Shown piece after piece: positions 26,101 through 40,100 of a DNA stretch of 64,000 nt. The DNA is taken from NCBI GenBank assembly GCA_030248215.1, contig JASANG010001464.1:1-64000 (forward strand). Direction: 5' to 3'. The notes beneath the pieces are model-generated. The model saw nothing but the letters and a program-made list of their open reading frames with translations, searched no databases and was not told the DNA's origin. The stretch is from Enoplolaimus lenunculus. Taxonomy: Eukaryota > Nematoda > Enoplea > Enoplida > Thoracostomopsidae. Position 1 is the stretch's first letter, and the number at the start of each line of letters is the position of its first letter. Position numbers and translations under genes: made by a program.

Positions 26101-29100
26101 ATGGCTGTCTGTTGCGGTTTTATAAAAGCCACTCTTAGTTTCGAATGCATTTACTTTCATTTGTGCATTGTTATCATAGTTAGCCACGTCATTATCGCGA
26201 AGCTGCAACTCACGTTGTTTCTTTGCAGTTGCAGACCTGGTTCTCGGCGAAACCAAATCGCTCTCGTAATTCGCTAAGATTTCATCTTCCTTTTCGCGTC
26301 CTGAATTTATTTTCCTTGGTTGCTCGCCTGCTTTACTACAGCGTACATCAACCTCCAGTTTCGGAACAAACTGTTCAACCAATTTCACAACTTGGACAAT
26401 TTCATCATTCACCGCTGCTGCCTTTTTTGATTTATCCTCGACACCACCAATTTTCTCCACATCCCCTGACACAACATCCTCAAATGAATCAATCGAATCA
26501 ACCACTTGTTCAACCATACTGTCAATAATTATTTTCACTTCTCGATCATTTTGAAGATCACAGGCACTTTCGATAATTTGGCCCACACCCAACCCTACTT
26601 CTTTCCGCTTGGGCTTTTTCTCCTCGACAGCTATAACTTCGCTTGCCTTCATTTCGTCTACATTGTTCATACGTCGTTTGCGTATAGCATATCGTACTCC
26701 TGAATACAGTCTTGTATTATTATCGCTTCCATTTGGCCGATGCGCAACCAGTTCTTTCTTGTTACCATCGTTATCCGCGTTAGACAAAGACTCTTTCATA
26801 CTGTAGCCTGTCGATGTCGGCATATCAATATTCCTTTCGGAAGCATTGTGTTTCAATATACTCCGCATTGCAGTTGCTTGTTTTTGAGTTTTAGCAATAG
26901 CATTACGTTTTTCGACTGCAGCTTTGCACTCAGGACAGCTACCAGCGTGAACTGCATTTTTTGTTTTGTTTTGCACCGAAACATTGGATACACTGTGAAA
27001 ACTGGGCGCACCAGCTTTGCTATTGCTCCCAGCGGCAGCAGAAATAGACCCAGTATTTGAGCTGAGACTAATCATGTTGGCACAACAGTTGGGCAGCCAA
27101 ATACGACGAAGTAACGCGCGATCGCAATCAGATGAGCGGCCCCAACCAGCAATTTTCACTCCAGCAATTATTTCTGGGTCCTGTTTAGCTCTGCGTAAAC
27201 TGATCCTATAATCAATGCTCGTAAAATACAAACTAAGCTGATAATCTTCTTATCTTAATCAGCTAAAGACATACTATACCCTGACATCAGGCAAATGTGT
27301 TTTACCGAAACAGGAATTTGAAATAATTGTTATCACCGAATCACTGTTGGACTTTTTAGAAAACTAGCCACAAAATGGTTTAAGCGAATTTTCAGATACT
27401 TCACCACCAAATTTTGCAAAACATAAGATTTTTTAATCTAACAGTTTATAAACACAATTGAACTAATTGCAAAAACACTCATTTCGAAATAACAATTTCG
27501 CACACAATGTTTCCAATATTTAAGTGATTATGAATAATTTGCCACAAAACCGTAAAAATAACAGTTCCTGAATTTTTGAATGTAGAAACAGAAAAAAATC
27601 TGGTGGAACCCTAGGGATCGACCGGATCCGAGATCCGGATCCGGGCCGGATCTCTGCAATTTTTAAGATCCGGATCCGAATCCAGTAAAATAAACTACCG
27701 GATCTCCGGATCCGAAATTTGATATATATACAAACAAAAACATACCAAAATTGGTGTATGTATTTCAACTATGCGTACGTAATCTAATAAGCACTGTGTG
27801 AGCATTAATATTTTGTTGGAATGTCAGGTTAATGACATCCACGTGGAGACCAGTGTTGTTGCGGAAGAACAAACATAAAAATTTTAAAGACTTCTTTTTT
27901 AGTTGCTGTAAGTTTTGTTGACTAATTTTGCGAAACAATCAGTTGAACTTTTTGTATTTTATATACGTTAGGTATTGAAAAATTATCCAGCTAGTAAGAT
28001 CTGGATCCGGATCCGGGCCGGATCTGAATTTTAAGATCCGGATCCGGATTCGGATCCGGTAAATGCAAAATTTTGGATCCGGTCGTTCCCTATGGAACCC
28101 TCGTAAGCTTGAGAACCTTCTATGTAATTATTGCAAAATTAATATCATATTATAAATTTATGCTGATCACATCATAAACATACTTTCTAAAACCAACAAA
28201 ACGGCAAAACGCTTCCGAAGCCGACGAATCGAATTCTGAAGTTTCCGGTTCGAAATATTCTTGCTTATTAGGCACTTCCAATTCCTGACGGGCTGTTCTC
28301 AACGCAGATCGTGAGCTTCTAGTTTGTTGTTGTTGTTGCCGCAATAATTGCTTTCTTGCCTTTCGACGATTTACAGCTGCGCGTCGTGCACGCAATAACA
28401 TTTCACAGTCACGGCAAGTATCAACAATCCAACAACGCGGATATCGAGCACATGCGCGCGGTTGCAGGATTGTGCCATACACAACTGTCGACAATATTAT
28501 TAATAACGTTATAAAACAAATAATGGCTGGGTTTCTGAAACACTACCTCGTAAACTCACGGTGTCTCTTTAATATAAAACAAATGCATTACTTTTTGTTA
28601 TAATAATGGGTCACATTTGGCGCTAATCTGTTTTTGTTCGAAAAGTTAAGTATATATTTACCTAAGTTGGCGATTTAAGTAAATGCTTAAATATAATTTA
28701 AGTAAATATCAGGGTGCAACCGGAATTTAAACCTATCGGAACCGGAATTTAAAAAAATTACCGGAAACGGAACGGGAAAATGAAAAATGGATGCCACCGG
28801 TGAAATAACCCTTAGTTGCAGATAGGTATTCACTATCTGCTGTATTTTAAATTTTTATAATCGACGGAAGCACATTTCAGCGATTGTCTAGGATTATATA
28901 TTATACGAATAAAATCTACTTAATTGTTATCGTCATTTTTAGTAGAATATCTTAATTTCCACATACCAAAATTTTTACCGGAATTGAATTTAAAAAAATT
29001 ACCGGAAACGGAACGGGAAAATGAAAAATGGATGCCACCGGTGAAATAACCCTTAGTTGGAGATAGGTATTCACTATCTGCTGTATTTTAAATTTTTATA

Positions 29101-32100
29101 ATCGACGGAAGCACATTTCAGCGATTGTCTAGGATTATATATTATACGAATAAAATCTACTTAATTGTTATCGTCATTTTTAGTAGAATATCTTAATTTC
29201 CACATACCAAAATTTAATACCGGAATTTTGAATTCCGGTAAAAATTTACCGGAACCGGAAGGTCGAAAATTGCCGGAACCGGAATTCCGGTTGCACCCTG
29301 GTAAATATATACATCAGTGAAATTTCTGAAACCCAGAAAATGTCTGTTAACCCAAACACAAAACACTATTAATATTGAACCCATATATACATGCAGCAGC
29401 TGTATTAAAAACTTCAAAATCTGTACTCTCGTTAAAAGTGTTCGCAAAAGTTATTCATACACGTATACCAATTTCCAACTTCTGCAATAACGACAAAACC
29501 ACCTTTAGCACATACACAGTCGTTGCAACCAAGTACGTTCGTAACACACAATCATAACACAAAGCGTTTTATGCTCAATTGCAGAAACCTTACAATGACA
29601 CCTGTACGTACGATATGCTCCAGTCTTACCTTTTCGATAAGTTGTCTTTCCCGCAGGCGCAGTAACAGTATTGGTAGCACAGCTGCTGTCTGGTGATCGT
29701 TTAATAAGTTTCGAGGATCTACAATTTTATACAAATAAAATTGCCAAAAGTTAGAATACTCTATTTAACGCAATATGACTTGAAACGATTCAAAACATTA
29801 AATAAAGCCGACAATTATTGGTGCTTCGTGCATCACATACTTTTTAATAACTCAGAAAAGACGCTAAATTACACTTTGGATCTGAAAATAAGCTGGCAAT
29901 TAAACAAAAATGTTATAATATTTCCCTCCGCCGCACATTTGCAAAAATCACAATGCCTCCGTTGCAACAAGCCTCACTTTGTCATTTCAGCAATCAATTG
30001 TGACAAATCGCGAGAACACACTGAAAGAATCAATGGCTTCGATCCTGGTTTTGCGCGTCGATTTAAATCAAATTCCGCGATACATTCAGCAATTAAACCC
30101 TCTTCATCACTTTCGTTGTCAGAATCGGTCTCGATGTTTTTGTTGCTGTGGTTGTTGTTTTTAGGACCTTTTGACTGTTGTAATTGTTGTGGTAGCTCAC
30201 TGATTAACTTTTTATCTTGTGTTTGCTGGTGTGACGCCGGCAGACGGAGTTTGTGTCGTTTAACCAGTGCAACTCTTGATAAATCTGGTGATGCAAGAGC
30301 ATCCGCAAAAGTTGTAGTTGCCTACAACATAGGTGTTACTCAATTAACTCAACATCTCGCTTCTTCGAACGTTGCCAATTTTAAACTTTTTAAAAACATA
30401 AGGCATAAGTAGCTGTTACGAGTATGTATTTTTCCACCCCCAGGTTTGTTTCGAATGGAAATGTGACAATACCAAAATGTTTGCCGATGCCGATTTTAAT
30501 ACAAGACGCATTCCATATAGAGGTGTAAGCTTTAAAGCTAACAACCATAAACAATTGATCACAACTGTTCGTTTCGGTATATTGAAAGACGCAGGAACTA
30601 GAATTTTTATGGTCTCAGCTTTCAAGATAAAATAATATACTTATTGAGAATTTTGCTTAAGCTCAGATTGTTTTCTCAACTTGTGCTTTAAATGCACAGT
30701 GCACTTTGCTCTTTTTTTAAAGTATTCGACTCATATCTTTGTAGAACTTGGGAAACTGTTTAATGAAAACGCAAAACAGTCGACGAACAGCATGTTTTAT
30801 TTTAATTTATAGTCAATAAGCAGCAATTCGGAGGCCCAAATTATCCATGTTCACACATCAAAGTTTACAAAAGTATCGGGCTCAATTTTTTGCGACTGTA
30901 ATATCTCTCTCATATGAACAAAGAAAACTGCGTACATATATATGACACAATAGCCAAAATGTAATTTTATTTATATACCGTACGTACCTTTCGAGGTGGT
31001 GGTTTCAAACAGCTCGTCGTTGTGATTTTCGATGCACAACCACTATTTATTGCGCTGTTTGCTCTCGTGTTATGACCAGTTGTTCCGTTGCCTTTACCAT
31101 TTTCGTCCATTTTACCCTTGATATCATGCGTTGTTTCATGTTTGACTTTAACGCTTTGGTGATTGATTTTATTCGGATCAACGTTATCCGGTTTCATACT
31201 GTCATCGATGTTTTCGCGTTTGTTGACACTACGTGCTTGAAAGTTCGCTGAAGCGACAGTAACACCACCATCACCACTCTCTTTAGCATCCAAATTCGAA
31301 CTCTTGCCTGAATTTCGAGCCACTGTTGCGCCCTCTACGTGCGAATTTAGTTTTTCCTGCTTATTATCATAATCTCCTCGTGGAACTGACGTATCACCTC
31401 TAATCTTATCTTGGTCATCAACATTGCTAGAATTAATCAGTTCATTTTGTTTCTTCAACGACGCCCGTGAATACTTGCAACGATACGCTGGATCAGGACC
31501 CGAATGTGTGAGCACTAACCGTGGCTCGGGCATTGTAAGTGCCATGCCGTCCAAGTCCTCATCGTCTGACGACCATCCCCCATCTGCACTACCCGCTTCC
31601 ATCAGTCCAGCGCTTGCGATAAGTGCAGCAGCCGCTGAAGCAGCCGCACGCGCTGGATTGCGTTTCACCGGATACTGAAAAGGCCGTGCTACGACAGTTG
31701 TTGAACCATCCGAGTTTGACGTCGTTTTCTTTTCAATCCCCGACTTATCTTCGTTTTTTGCTTTTTCCATGGAACCGCTAGTATCCCTCCTACCACAATT
31801 CATAATTTGTTTCAAATTGTGGATATCGGGCCTTACTTCGTTTTTAGCCGTTGGATTCCTGTTGTCACTCGATGGTTTCTTTTCCGAGTTGATTTTTCCA
31901 GAATCTTTCCTCTCGCCACTTGTTTTGTTTTTCGATTTCGAAATGCTTGCCGCAACTTTTCCGCTAGCTGAAGATCTCGGTACAAGAGGCCATTCTCCGG
32001 CAGCACACGAAGCCGCTCGCGACGTTAAATATCGCGCAATAATATTCGCAGTTCGTTCGTCACAATGTTTTGACAAATCGTTAACCAGTTCGGAAGGCAA

Positions 32101-33223
32101 AGGCGGGGCAGGTGGGTGAGAGCCTCGTTTTCGTTTTTCTCCCACAATATCACCATTGACATTTTCACATCCAACAGCTTTGCTCTTCGATTCAGCGTCT
32201 GTCTCTCGAACAGAAACACTTCCCAACTCAAGTCCACTTGCAACTAGTGATTTTTCAGTGGAATCACCGATACCCGAAAACAGCAGGCAGTCAGCAAATT
32301 GCTGATTAATGACTGGATTACTATCAGCACACAACGGCTTCCCTACAGCAGCAAAATGTTGCGAATTTGCTGTTGGTGTAACGATATAATTAGAACTACC
32401 TGTTAGTATGGGCTGATTTTGTTGTCCCTCAACGCCGTCATTCCCTTGGACAATTTGATGTCTACTATTGACACCAGCCTTGGGAGCGCCACAGCCGCTA
32501 CCAACACTTAACGCTGAAGACGGTCGAGGAGACAACGTCGATGAAGATCGTTTTCGTCGCATCTGTTTGGAGTTTTGTCCTCCGCCAGCATCACGAAACC
32601 CCTTAGAGCCAGCAAATGCCGGACTTAGCTCTATACCTTTCTGCACCGCATCGAACACATACTCCATTACGATTCTAACTCGTTGCTGTTCTAACGACTC
32701 GTTACTATTCTGCAATAAATTGCCCTCGATATCAGTGAAGCCAACACTGCTAGTATTGTTTCCAGCATGATGGGTGTTAAACGTAGGATCGCTGCGTGAA
32801 TTTAAAGTACCAGAATTACGCCGGTGCTCGCTACTTACAAGAATGTCGATCAAAGCTGAAACTGCATTTGCCGAAGATGAAGTTAGTTGTTGTTGCTGCT
32901 GATGACGTGTTTGTAGCGTTTGCTGTTGGTATTGTCCAGGCTGATGTTGAACCTGCCCCGTTTCCAAAGTTAACTGATTGGGCTCTAAATTCACCTCTCC
33001 GGCATTTCTAATAAATTTATCAGAAGAGGTTGTCATTGTGATCCCAGCCGCTTTAGCAGTCTTTCTCGCCGCAACGTACTCCATTAGTACGGGGTCTTCA
33101 ACAGAAAACATCGCCTGTAACAACTCTTCGGGCAATTGTTCCGCGTCCACGGCTTCCTCAAATGTTTGATCATTAGGAGAACACAACGACGGCACTTTTT
33201 TCGATTTGTTACTGTTTGAGTGT

Positions 33224-33254
<31 letters not shown>

Positions 33255-33496
33255 GCTGCTGCAGCTGCTTCTGCTGCTGAGTGTTACTAACATAATGACG
33301 GCGATCTAAGCCAGCGGTGGCAGCAAGCGTTAACGGTTGTGATAAAGCTGAAACTGATCTGAACGGAGATTCAGTGTTGCCTGGGCTTTCCGTTACTGAA
33401 ATGTCATTTTCTTCCCCCGTCGATGTATTAATATACATTGCATTCGTAATATAATGATGATGTTGTTGCCCTGGAACATACTGTTCTGTTGCATAG

Positions 33497-33536
<40 letters not shown>

Positions 33537-33738
33537 GCTGCTGATTGAGGCTATCCACAATCTGTGGCTGTACAAATCCACCGACACTACTTTGACACAA
33601 AGGCTGGTTTTGTTGCGTTTGCAATGACCTTTGCATGTTTTGGTGCAAATCGACTTGCTGCAATTGTTGCATCCAACTTTCACGACCCTCGTGTTTAATT
33701 TCTTGAATATAATGATGTTGCTGCTGCTGTTGTTCTAG

Positions 33739-33785
<47 letters not shown>

Positions 33786-34105
33786 GCTGCTGCTGCTGCT
33801 GCTGTTGTTTTTGGTCAACCGCACCATATTGTTGTGTCGGGAACTGACGCTTGTTATTGTGCAAACCTATTGCATGTTGCATTGGAGGGGGCGCTTCCAA
33901 ACACGAAATAAACGTTTTGACAGGAGAAGACTGTAAGAAACCATTTGATTGATATCGATCACATGTTGCTGGCAATTCGTGGAAACTTACTTGTCCATGT
34001 TGTTGTTGTTGTTGTTGCGGTAGCAATTGCTGATGATTGGAAGCTTGTTGTCTAGCAACGTTGATGTCAATTTGTCGTGGAGGCAGCAGCATTGATGAGA
34101 TAAAA

Positions 34106-34145
<40 letters not shown>

Positions 34146-37100
34146 GCTGCTGCTGTTGCTGCTGCTCCTGCTGCTGTACTTGTACGACGTGCGGTGACTG
34201 AGGAATTTGTTGTGGATGCTGGTGATGTTGTTGATGTTGCAATATCCAAGCAGCGGTCGCGTAATTTGCGTTATATCCGCGAGCGTCGACATTTTGCTGC
34301 AATTTCGGTTCATGCTGAGTACGGTGAACATTCGTCTGTGGCGGTGGAGTCTGATCCAAAATACTACCAGGTAAATCAGTCAGTAAATCTTCTAAACCAT
34401 ACAGCTCTGATGATGATTGAATACCAACTGTTGTTGATGCTTGAGCCTGTCCAGTGCGCGAAACCGGTCCTGCCTGAGACTGCAATCCCTTTTCCAAACC
34501 ATCGCTATGCGTTTCTCGCTCTACAGTTGCTAACAATGCAGCTAACCGATCTGGAGTTCCGTCTTGATGCAGAGGTGCTTTTTGGTCTCGAACATCAACA
34601 TTGACTGCAGAAACTGGCATTACCTGTTGTCCAGATGACATTATATTGGTCTTCGTTACCAAACTATTTGCGGCTAATTTTTCAATATCAGATTCGATTA
34701 TTAACTGATCGACGTGGTGCTCGTTAACTTCTAGTTGGGTAGACTTTTGCATATTGGACGAGGCACATTTAGCGCTTGTCTGTTTCACAGGGCAGGGAGA
34801 CTCTGCGCTCGTCAGGACATCATTTGTCGAATTCTGCTGATCCACATCCTGATTTTGTATCTGGACAGATAAATCCATGCCTGCACATGTACCCTCTGTT
34901 TCAAGCCTACCGCCTGGTTCATTATTAGGTACCAGAAAACACTCTGGAAGTAGTAATTTCCCTGAACAAATCCCGAATCGCCTTACGGATCGAGGCGCAG
35001 GTGCTCCTAGTCTATAGTTCAAACCGGCCACCAGCAACATTCCAGCGCGAGACGAATGCGATACAAGAACAGCCTGCCCGCTTAATTTATCTCCACTATC
35101 CAAGTTTTCAATTGAACCCTCATTCCGTTTATTCTCTTCCCCACTTTTTTCGAGTTTTAATCTCGCAGCTTCCAACTGGGCTCCAGTTCGTGGCACAGCC
35201 TCACTTGGTGGTTTCTTGAGCGATGCAATGGGAAGTGTTGCGACTCCGTTGAAAATGCTCACCGTAGGAACGTAAGGCCGTTGATTAAGTAGCGGATGCT
35301 TTCCAGCTGGTACTGCAACCCTTTGTCGCTTAAGCAGAGTTGTGCTCGCTGCAACAGCAGATGCAGCCGACCCATTTAAAGCTGCTGCTGCTGATGATGA
35401 TGATGACGGTGGTAACACTAACCGACGGCAATTTGCGTGCTTTTGGTACCAATCCACTGCGACTGCAACAGCTTTGTTTTGCTCTGGACGTTCTCGACCT
35501 GAATGTGTTTGACATAGTTGTGACCCTTTTGAAAAATCTGACTTAGTGTGTCGTTGGTTATTTGAAGACTTTACATCATCGCCTTTTGCATTCGAACTGC
35601 TGACTGATGTTGCTGCGCGACTGTGTTTTGAATGATTTTTAGTCTTTGATACGCTACCACCACCTCCACTGTTGCTGGACGGATGATCTAGTAAAATACT
35701 TGTTGACGCTGTGCCAATAATCGTTCGCGCATGCGCCGAAACTGCAGCTGCCAACGATTCTGCAGCTTCGTCCGATACTAAAACATCATCGGTTACTATT
35801 TATTTTGTACCCCTCTCTAAAAATTGTTATGGTACGTCAAACGCTATAACTCTTTTTACAAATTCACTGCCATTATGTAAACAAAATGTAATCGGTGTTT
35901 CTAATTTATTTTGTGCGTTTAAACAGCATATTGTTAACAGCAATAACATAAAAGCACAAAGTGAACGCTAAGTGTTTAAGTATATATACACCAGGGATAG
36001 GTGGTCTCGGTCAATAAAGCGAGATCCAATCTAACGAAACTTGAATATTTTTATCTGCTCAGAATTACCGTTTAATTCATACAATTAAACTAATAAATTG
36101 CCGCCAAACTTAATTTTTTTACTTTACTTATCACTAGGAATAGTGGACAAACGCATCGATTGAAAATTCACAAAACTATGATGAGACACTTTAATTATAA
36201 CAGACGCTGCAACATATGAAAATGAATTTAAGCGGATTATAGCAACCGTCACTGCCAAAATCATAGAAAACATTACTTGGTGATCAACTCTGTAGAAAGC
36301 TCATTGTGCCATTTTACTTACTTTTTGGCTTCCCGACACTCATGCCTAAGACGAAACATAATCCTAAGCCATTCCTCTCATAAATCATAATGTAATAAAA
36401 CAATCACTTTGGGAGAACTTAAGCCTTAAGCAGTCATAGTGTGGAGGTAACTAAACATGTATCCAATTTTAAATGGTTCACCTATATACAATATACAACA
36501 TTTAGTCCAAAATGCGAGCAAAACATACGTACTACGATAGATCGAAAAAGTAAAAACTTGTTTATAGCTTCTTCACCTCTTTAATCTCGATTTACAAACC
36601 ACCGAGACTCAGAAAAGCGAGACCGAGACAAGCCAAATCCCGAGACTTGCTGAGACCGAGACCGTCTATCCCTGATATATACGCACGTGCATTTGAAAAT
36701 TTGAAACCACAAAGTCAAACTAACTTGAGTTAATTTTTGTCAAATAAACTTCCAATACTAAACACTTTCCACTTTTCTTTCTATAAAAAATATTACAAAC
36801 ATGAGTCAAACCAACCCCGAACATGATGACATATATACGCAATTTATAATATATACACAATGCTTGTACGTTGACACACTGAATTAAAAATAAGTATAAC
36901 AAACTATTTTGGCTTTCAACTGTATGCCTTATTCGACACAAAACCAGATAACAATAATGTTGCAGTCGAGCTGAACCAGAAACTTCTATAACAGATTAAG
37001 CCTCATGTCATGTGAATGCGTTTGGTTCCAAACAAAACCGACTTCCTAACAAACTTCTAACAAATATTTTTTAAAGATAAGAAAAGAATCACATGTAACT

Positions 37101-40100
37101 GTAGCTCATGACCATGCTTACTTGCAACTTGCGCACCACTCTGCGCGAGGCCGAACGTACGCATCATTGACTTTGTATCTGCATGTGTGAATTAATCCTA
37201 AAATCTCAATAGTGCACAATAAAACATAGTTCACTACTTACTTACAATTCAGGGCATTAAAAAACTCGAAAAAAACGGCTAGCGTAACGTTGCATATATA
37301 TATATATATAAATCAAGTACGTGCGTACTAATTAATCAAATGCGTACGTACGCTTGATTGTCGAATTCAGTTATCATACACGCTACACAATGTTAACGGT
37401 TCTGATTTCAAAAAGTCCTTTCTGTTTTCGAACCTTGACTACGAAAAATCCCTTCACTTAAAAGCAATCAGAGTATACACAACCAAATATCAGGCTCCGG
37501 CAAAAATAGGCATCTGGCCATTTCTGGAAAATTTGGGCTCGTCGAAAGCTCAAAGACTGCGGAATATGATTTTCCCAATGTGCAATATGGTTTTGCAATT
37601 TGATAAAAAACGGGGTGCAACCGGAATTCCGGTTTTGGAATTTTTTGACCTTTCGGTTGTGGTAAATTTTTACCGGAATTACAAATTCCGGTATTAAATT
37701 TTAAATGGTGGAAATTGAGGTATTTTACTACAAATGATGAAAAAAATTAAAAATTAAACAGATTTCATTCGTATAGTGTATAAACCTTCACAATCGCCGA
37801 AAATAAAAAGCATCGAAGGTAGATTGCGCTTCCGTGGATTGTGAAAAACTAAAATAGGTATAGCAAATAAAGTGAATTACTATCTCCTACTAGTGTTATT
37901 TCATCAATAATAATATTGCCGGTTCCGTTTCCGGTAATTTTTTTAAATTCCGGTTCCGGTTACGTTAAGTTATCGTTCCGGTTGCACCCTGCCAACTAGG
38001 GTTATTTTATCAATAATATTGCAAAAAAGAAAACTAAAATGAATTTTTATGACATGTATTTTTCATTTTCTGGATCCGGTTTTGTTAAAAAATTTTAATT
38101 TAATGATCGGTTTCCTGCAATGTGGTTTTTATGAACATACGTATACATTGACACAAGCTTTCAAACTAGAGCTCAAACGAAATTCCTTTATTCATTCGTC
38201 GCATGCTTTGTACTCTGGTGTCGAAGGGTGGATGTCCGTCCGCCTGTCTGCCTGTCCGTCCGAAAAGAATGTCAGGAGCGGCTGAACCAATTTTAATAAA
38301 CTTTTTTGTTTGAAAGCCAATTATCCTGGGGTATTAACCTCGTACTGTGTTCGAGCTTCGCTCAATAAATGTAGTTCCACTACGACTGTTTATTAGTGTT
38401 ACGTAAGGTTTTTGGGTGCGAGGAATCTGAATAAATATAGTTAGCTAACAGCTAATTTGCATATTATTAACTTAATTGACAAGGCAAAACTGTGACATAT
38501 TGTTTGAAAACGTCTACAACCGATAATTGAGTAGTTAGCTAATCGATAATTTGCATATAAGCATAATTGATGATCTTAAATAAGGCGTTTTTACAATATT
38601 TCACTAATTATTACGGTTTCAAGCAATCTAATTTCAGCAGTAAAGAATTTTTGAGTGCGAGGAATCTGAAGAAATTGTCTACATACCTTCAAAGCCTACA
38701 ATCGAATAGTTAGTTAATACCTTAGTTCCATTACTTGCGTTCGAGCTTCGCTCAATAAATGTCGCACTACGACTGGTATATATAGCGGTTTGTGAAAATT
38801 TATATTTTAGCATAATGACTAAACTGTTTCCAATAAATAAATAGTGAAAGTGCACTAGCTATTGCATCGACACCGGAAGTTTGAGGGATAGATTCAACGC
38901 ATGCGTATCTTATGCAGCAATTCGAAACGAGTTATACCGAGGAGTGATCAATTCAACACCGGCAATTTGAGGGATAGAACCAACGCACATCTTGTACCGC
39001 AATCCGAACCGTATAATGCCGAGGGGTGATCATTTCAACAAGGACAGTTTAAAGGATAGAATCAACACATATCTTATGCCGCAATTCGAAACGTTTTTGT
39101 TTTTTAAACAACACCTTAGACTGGCTGTCTAACGTTCAAAAACTGAGAAAATGTTTGGATTAGGACTAAAAAATACTATAATATTAAATTTCCGCAAAGT
39201 GATCAAAAATATTTCCGGGGAGATCACATGTATCCACATTTATATTCCCCGCCGCAATGGTCAAGGTTAACCCGCTAAATTAAACCACTGAAGTGATGCA
39301 GTAAAAACTGAATGAGGATAACTGCACAAAGGCTCGTCTTTTGACCAGATTTAAACTTGCAACACTTACTGGTGCTCTCATGATATACAGCACAAGCACA
39401 TAATTCCCCACATTTTACCGTATTAGGTATTCGTTTAAGGATCCGTAGGTTCAGACCGATCCCCGCTCTGGAGGCCCACTTTTCCAGCAGCTTAGTAAAA
39501 AAGGTCTGAAGTCTCGGTTCCTACCTAAACTTACAGTCATTAACGAGTCTGCAGTTCCTATTTAAAACGAAGAGGTCAGAGCGGGTTACCACATTTTTGC
39601 CATGTTCGGGGTGTCAGTCTAGGTAGGAACCGGGACATCAGAAGTTTTAACTAAGCAGCTGGAAAAGCGGACTAGAGCGGGGATCGAACTCTCAGCGTAC
39701 GGATCCTCAAGGTAACACTCTAACGTAGCCCGCCTCTCCAACTGCATTTTTTCGTCGACTATTTTCCTGGTGCAGATGCAATAAATGCAATGCACATTGT
39801 GTTGTACGGTCGACATCTATAGTCGACGACAATTGCACAGGCGGGCCACGTGGCGCAGTGGTATAGTGCTCGCTTAAGGATCCCTAGGCTGAGAGTTCGA
39901 TCCCCGCTCTAGCACGCTTTTCCAGCTGCTTAGTAAAAGGTCTGATGTCCCTCAGTTCCAACCTAGACTGACATGGGGGCTACGCCGTGAGCGCAATGGT
40001 AAACTGCCGCGCTATGAACACGGTATCCAGTCGAGAATAGGATGGACGGTCAAGGGACGACCTTGTTGAAAATAAGGGCATGTAAGCATGTGAGACATGC

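Noticed and set aside
29741-30412. 223-codon plus-strand frame
   Set aside because: It lies opposite KDM3 exon 3, which fits splice sites and phase. The plus frame has no family motif.
33739-33936. Poly-leucine frame on the plus strand
   Set aside because: It is the complement of the polyglutamine CAA/CAG tract in KDM3 exon 2.
39844-39911. tRNA gene candidate
   Set aside because: It is repeated nearby with a shared non-tRNA tail, typical of a SINE, and no convincing cloverleaf forms.
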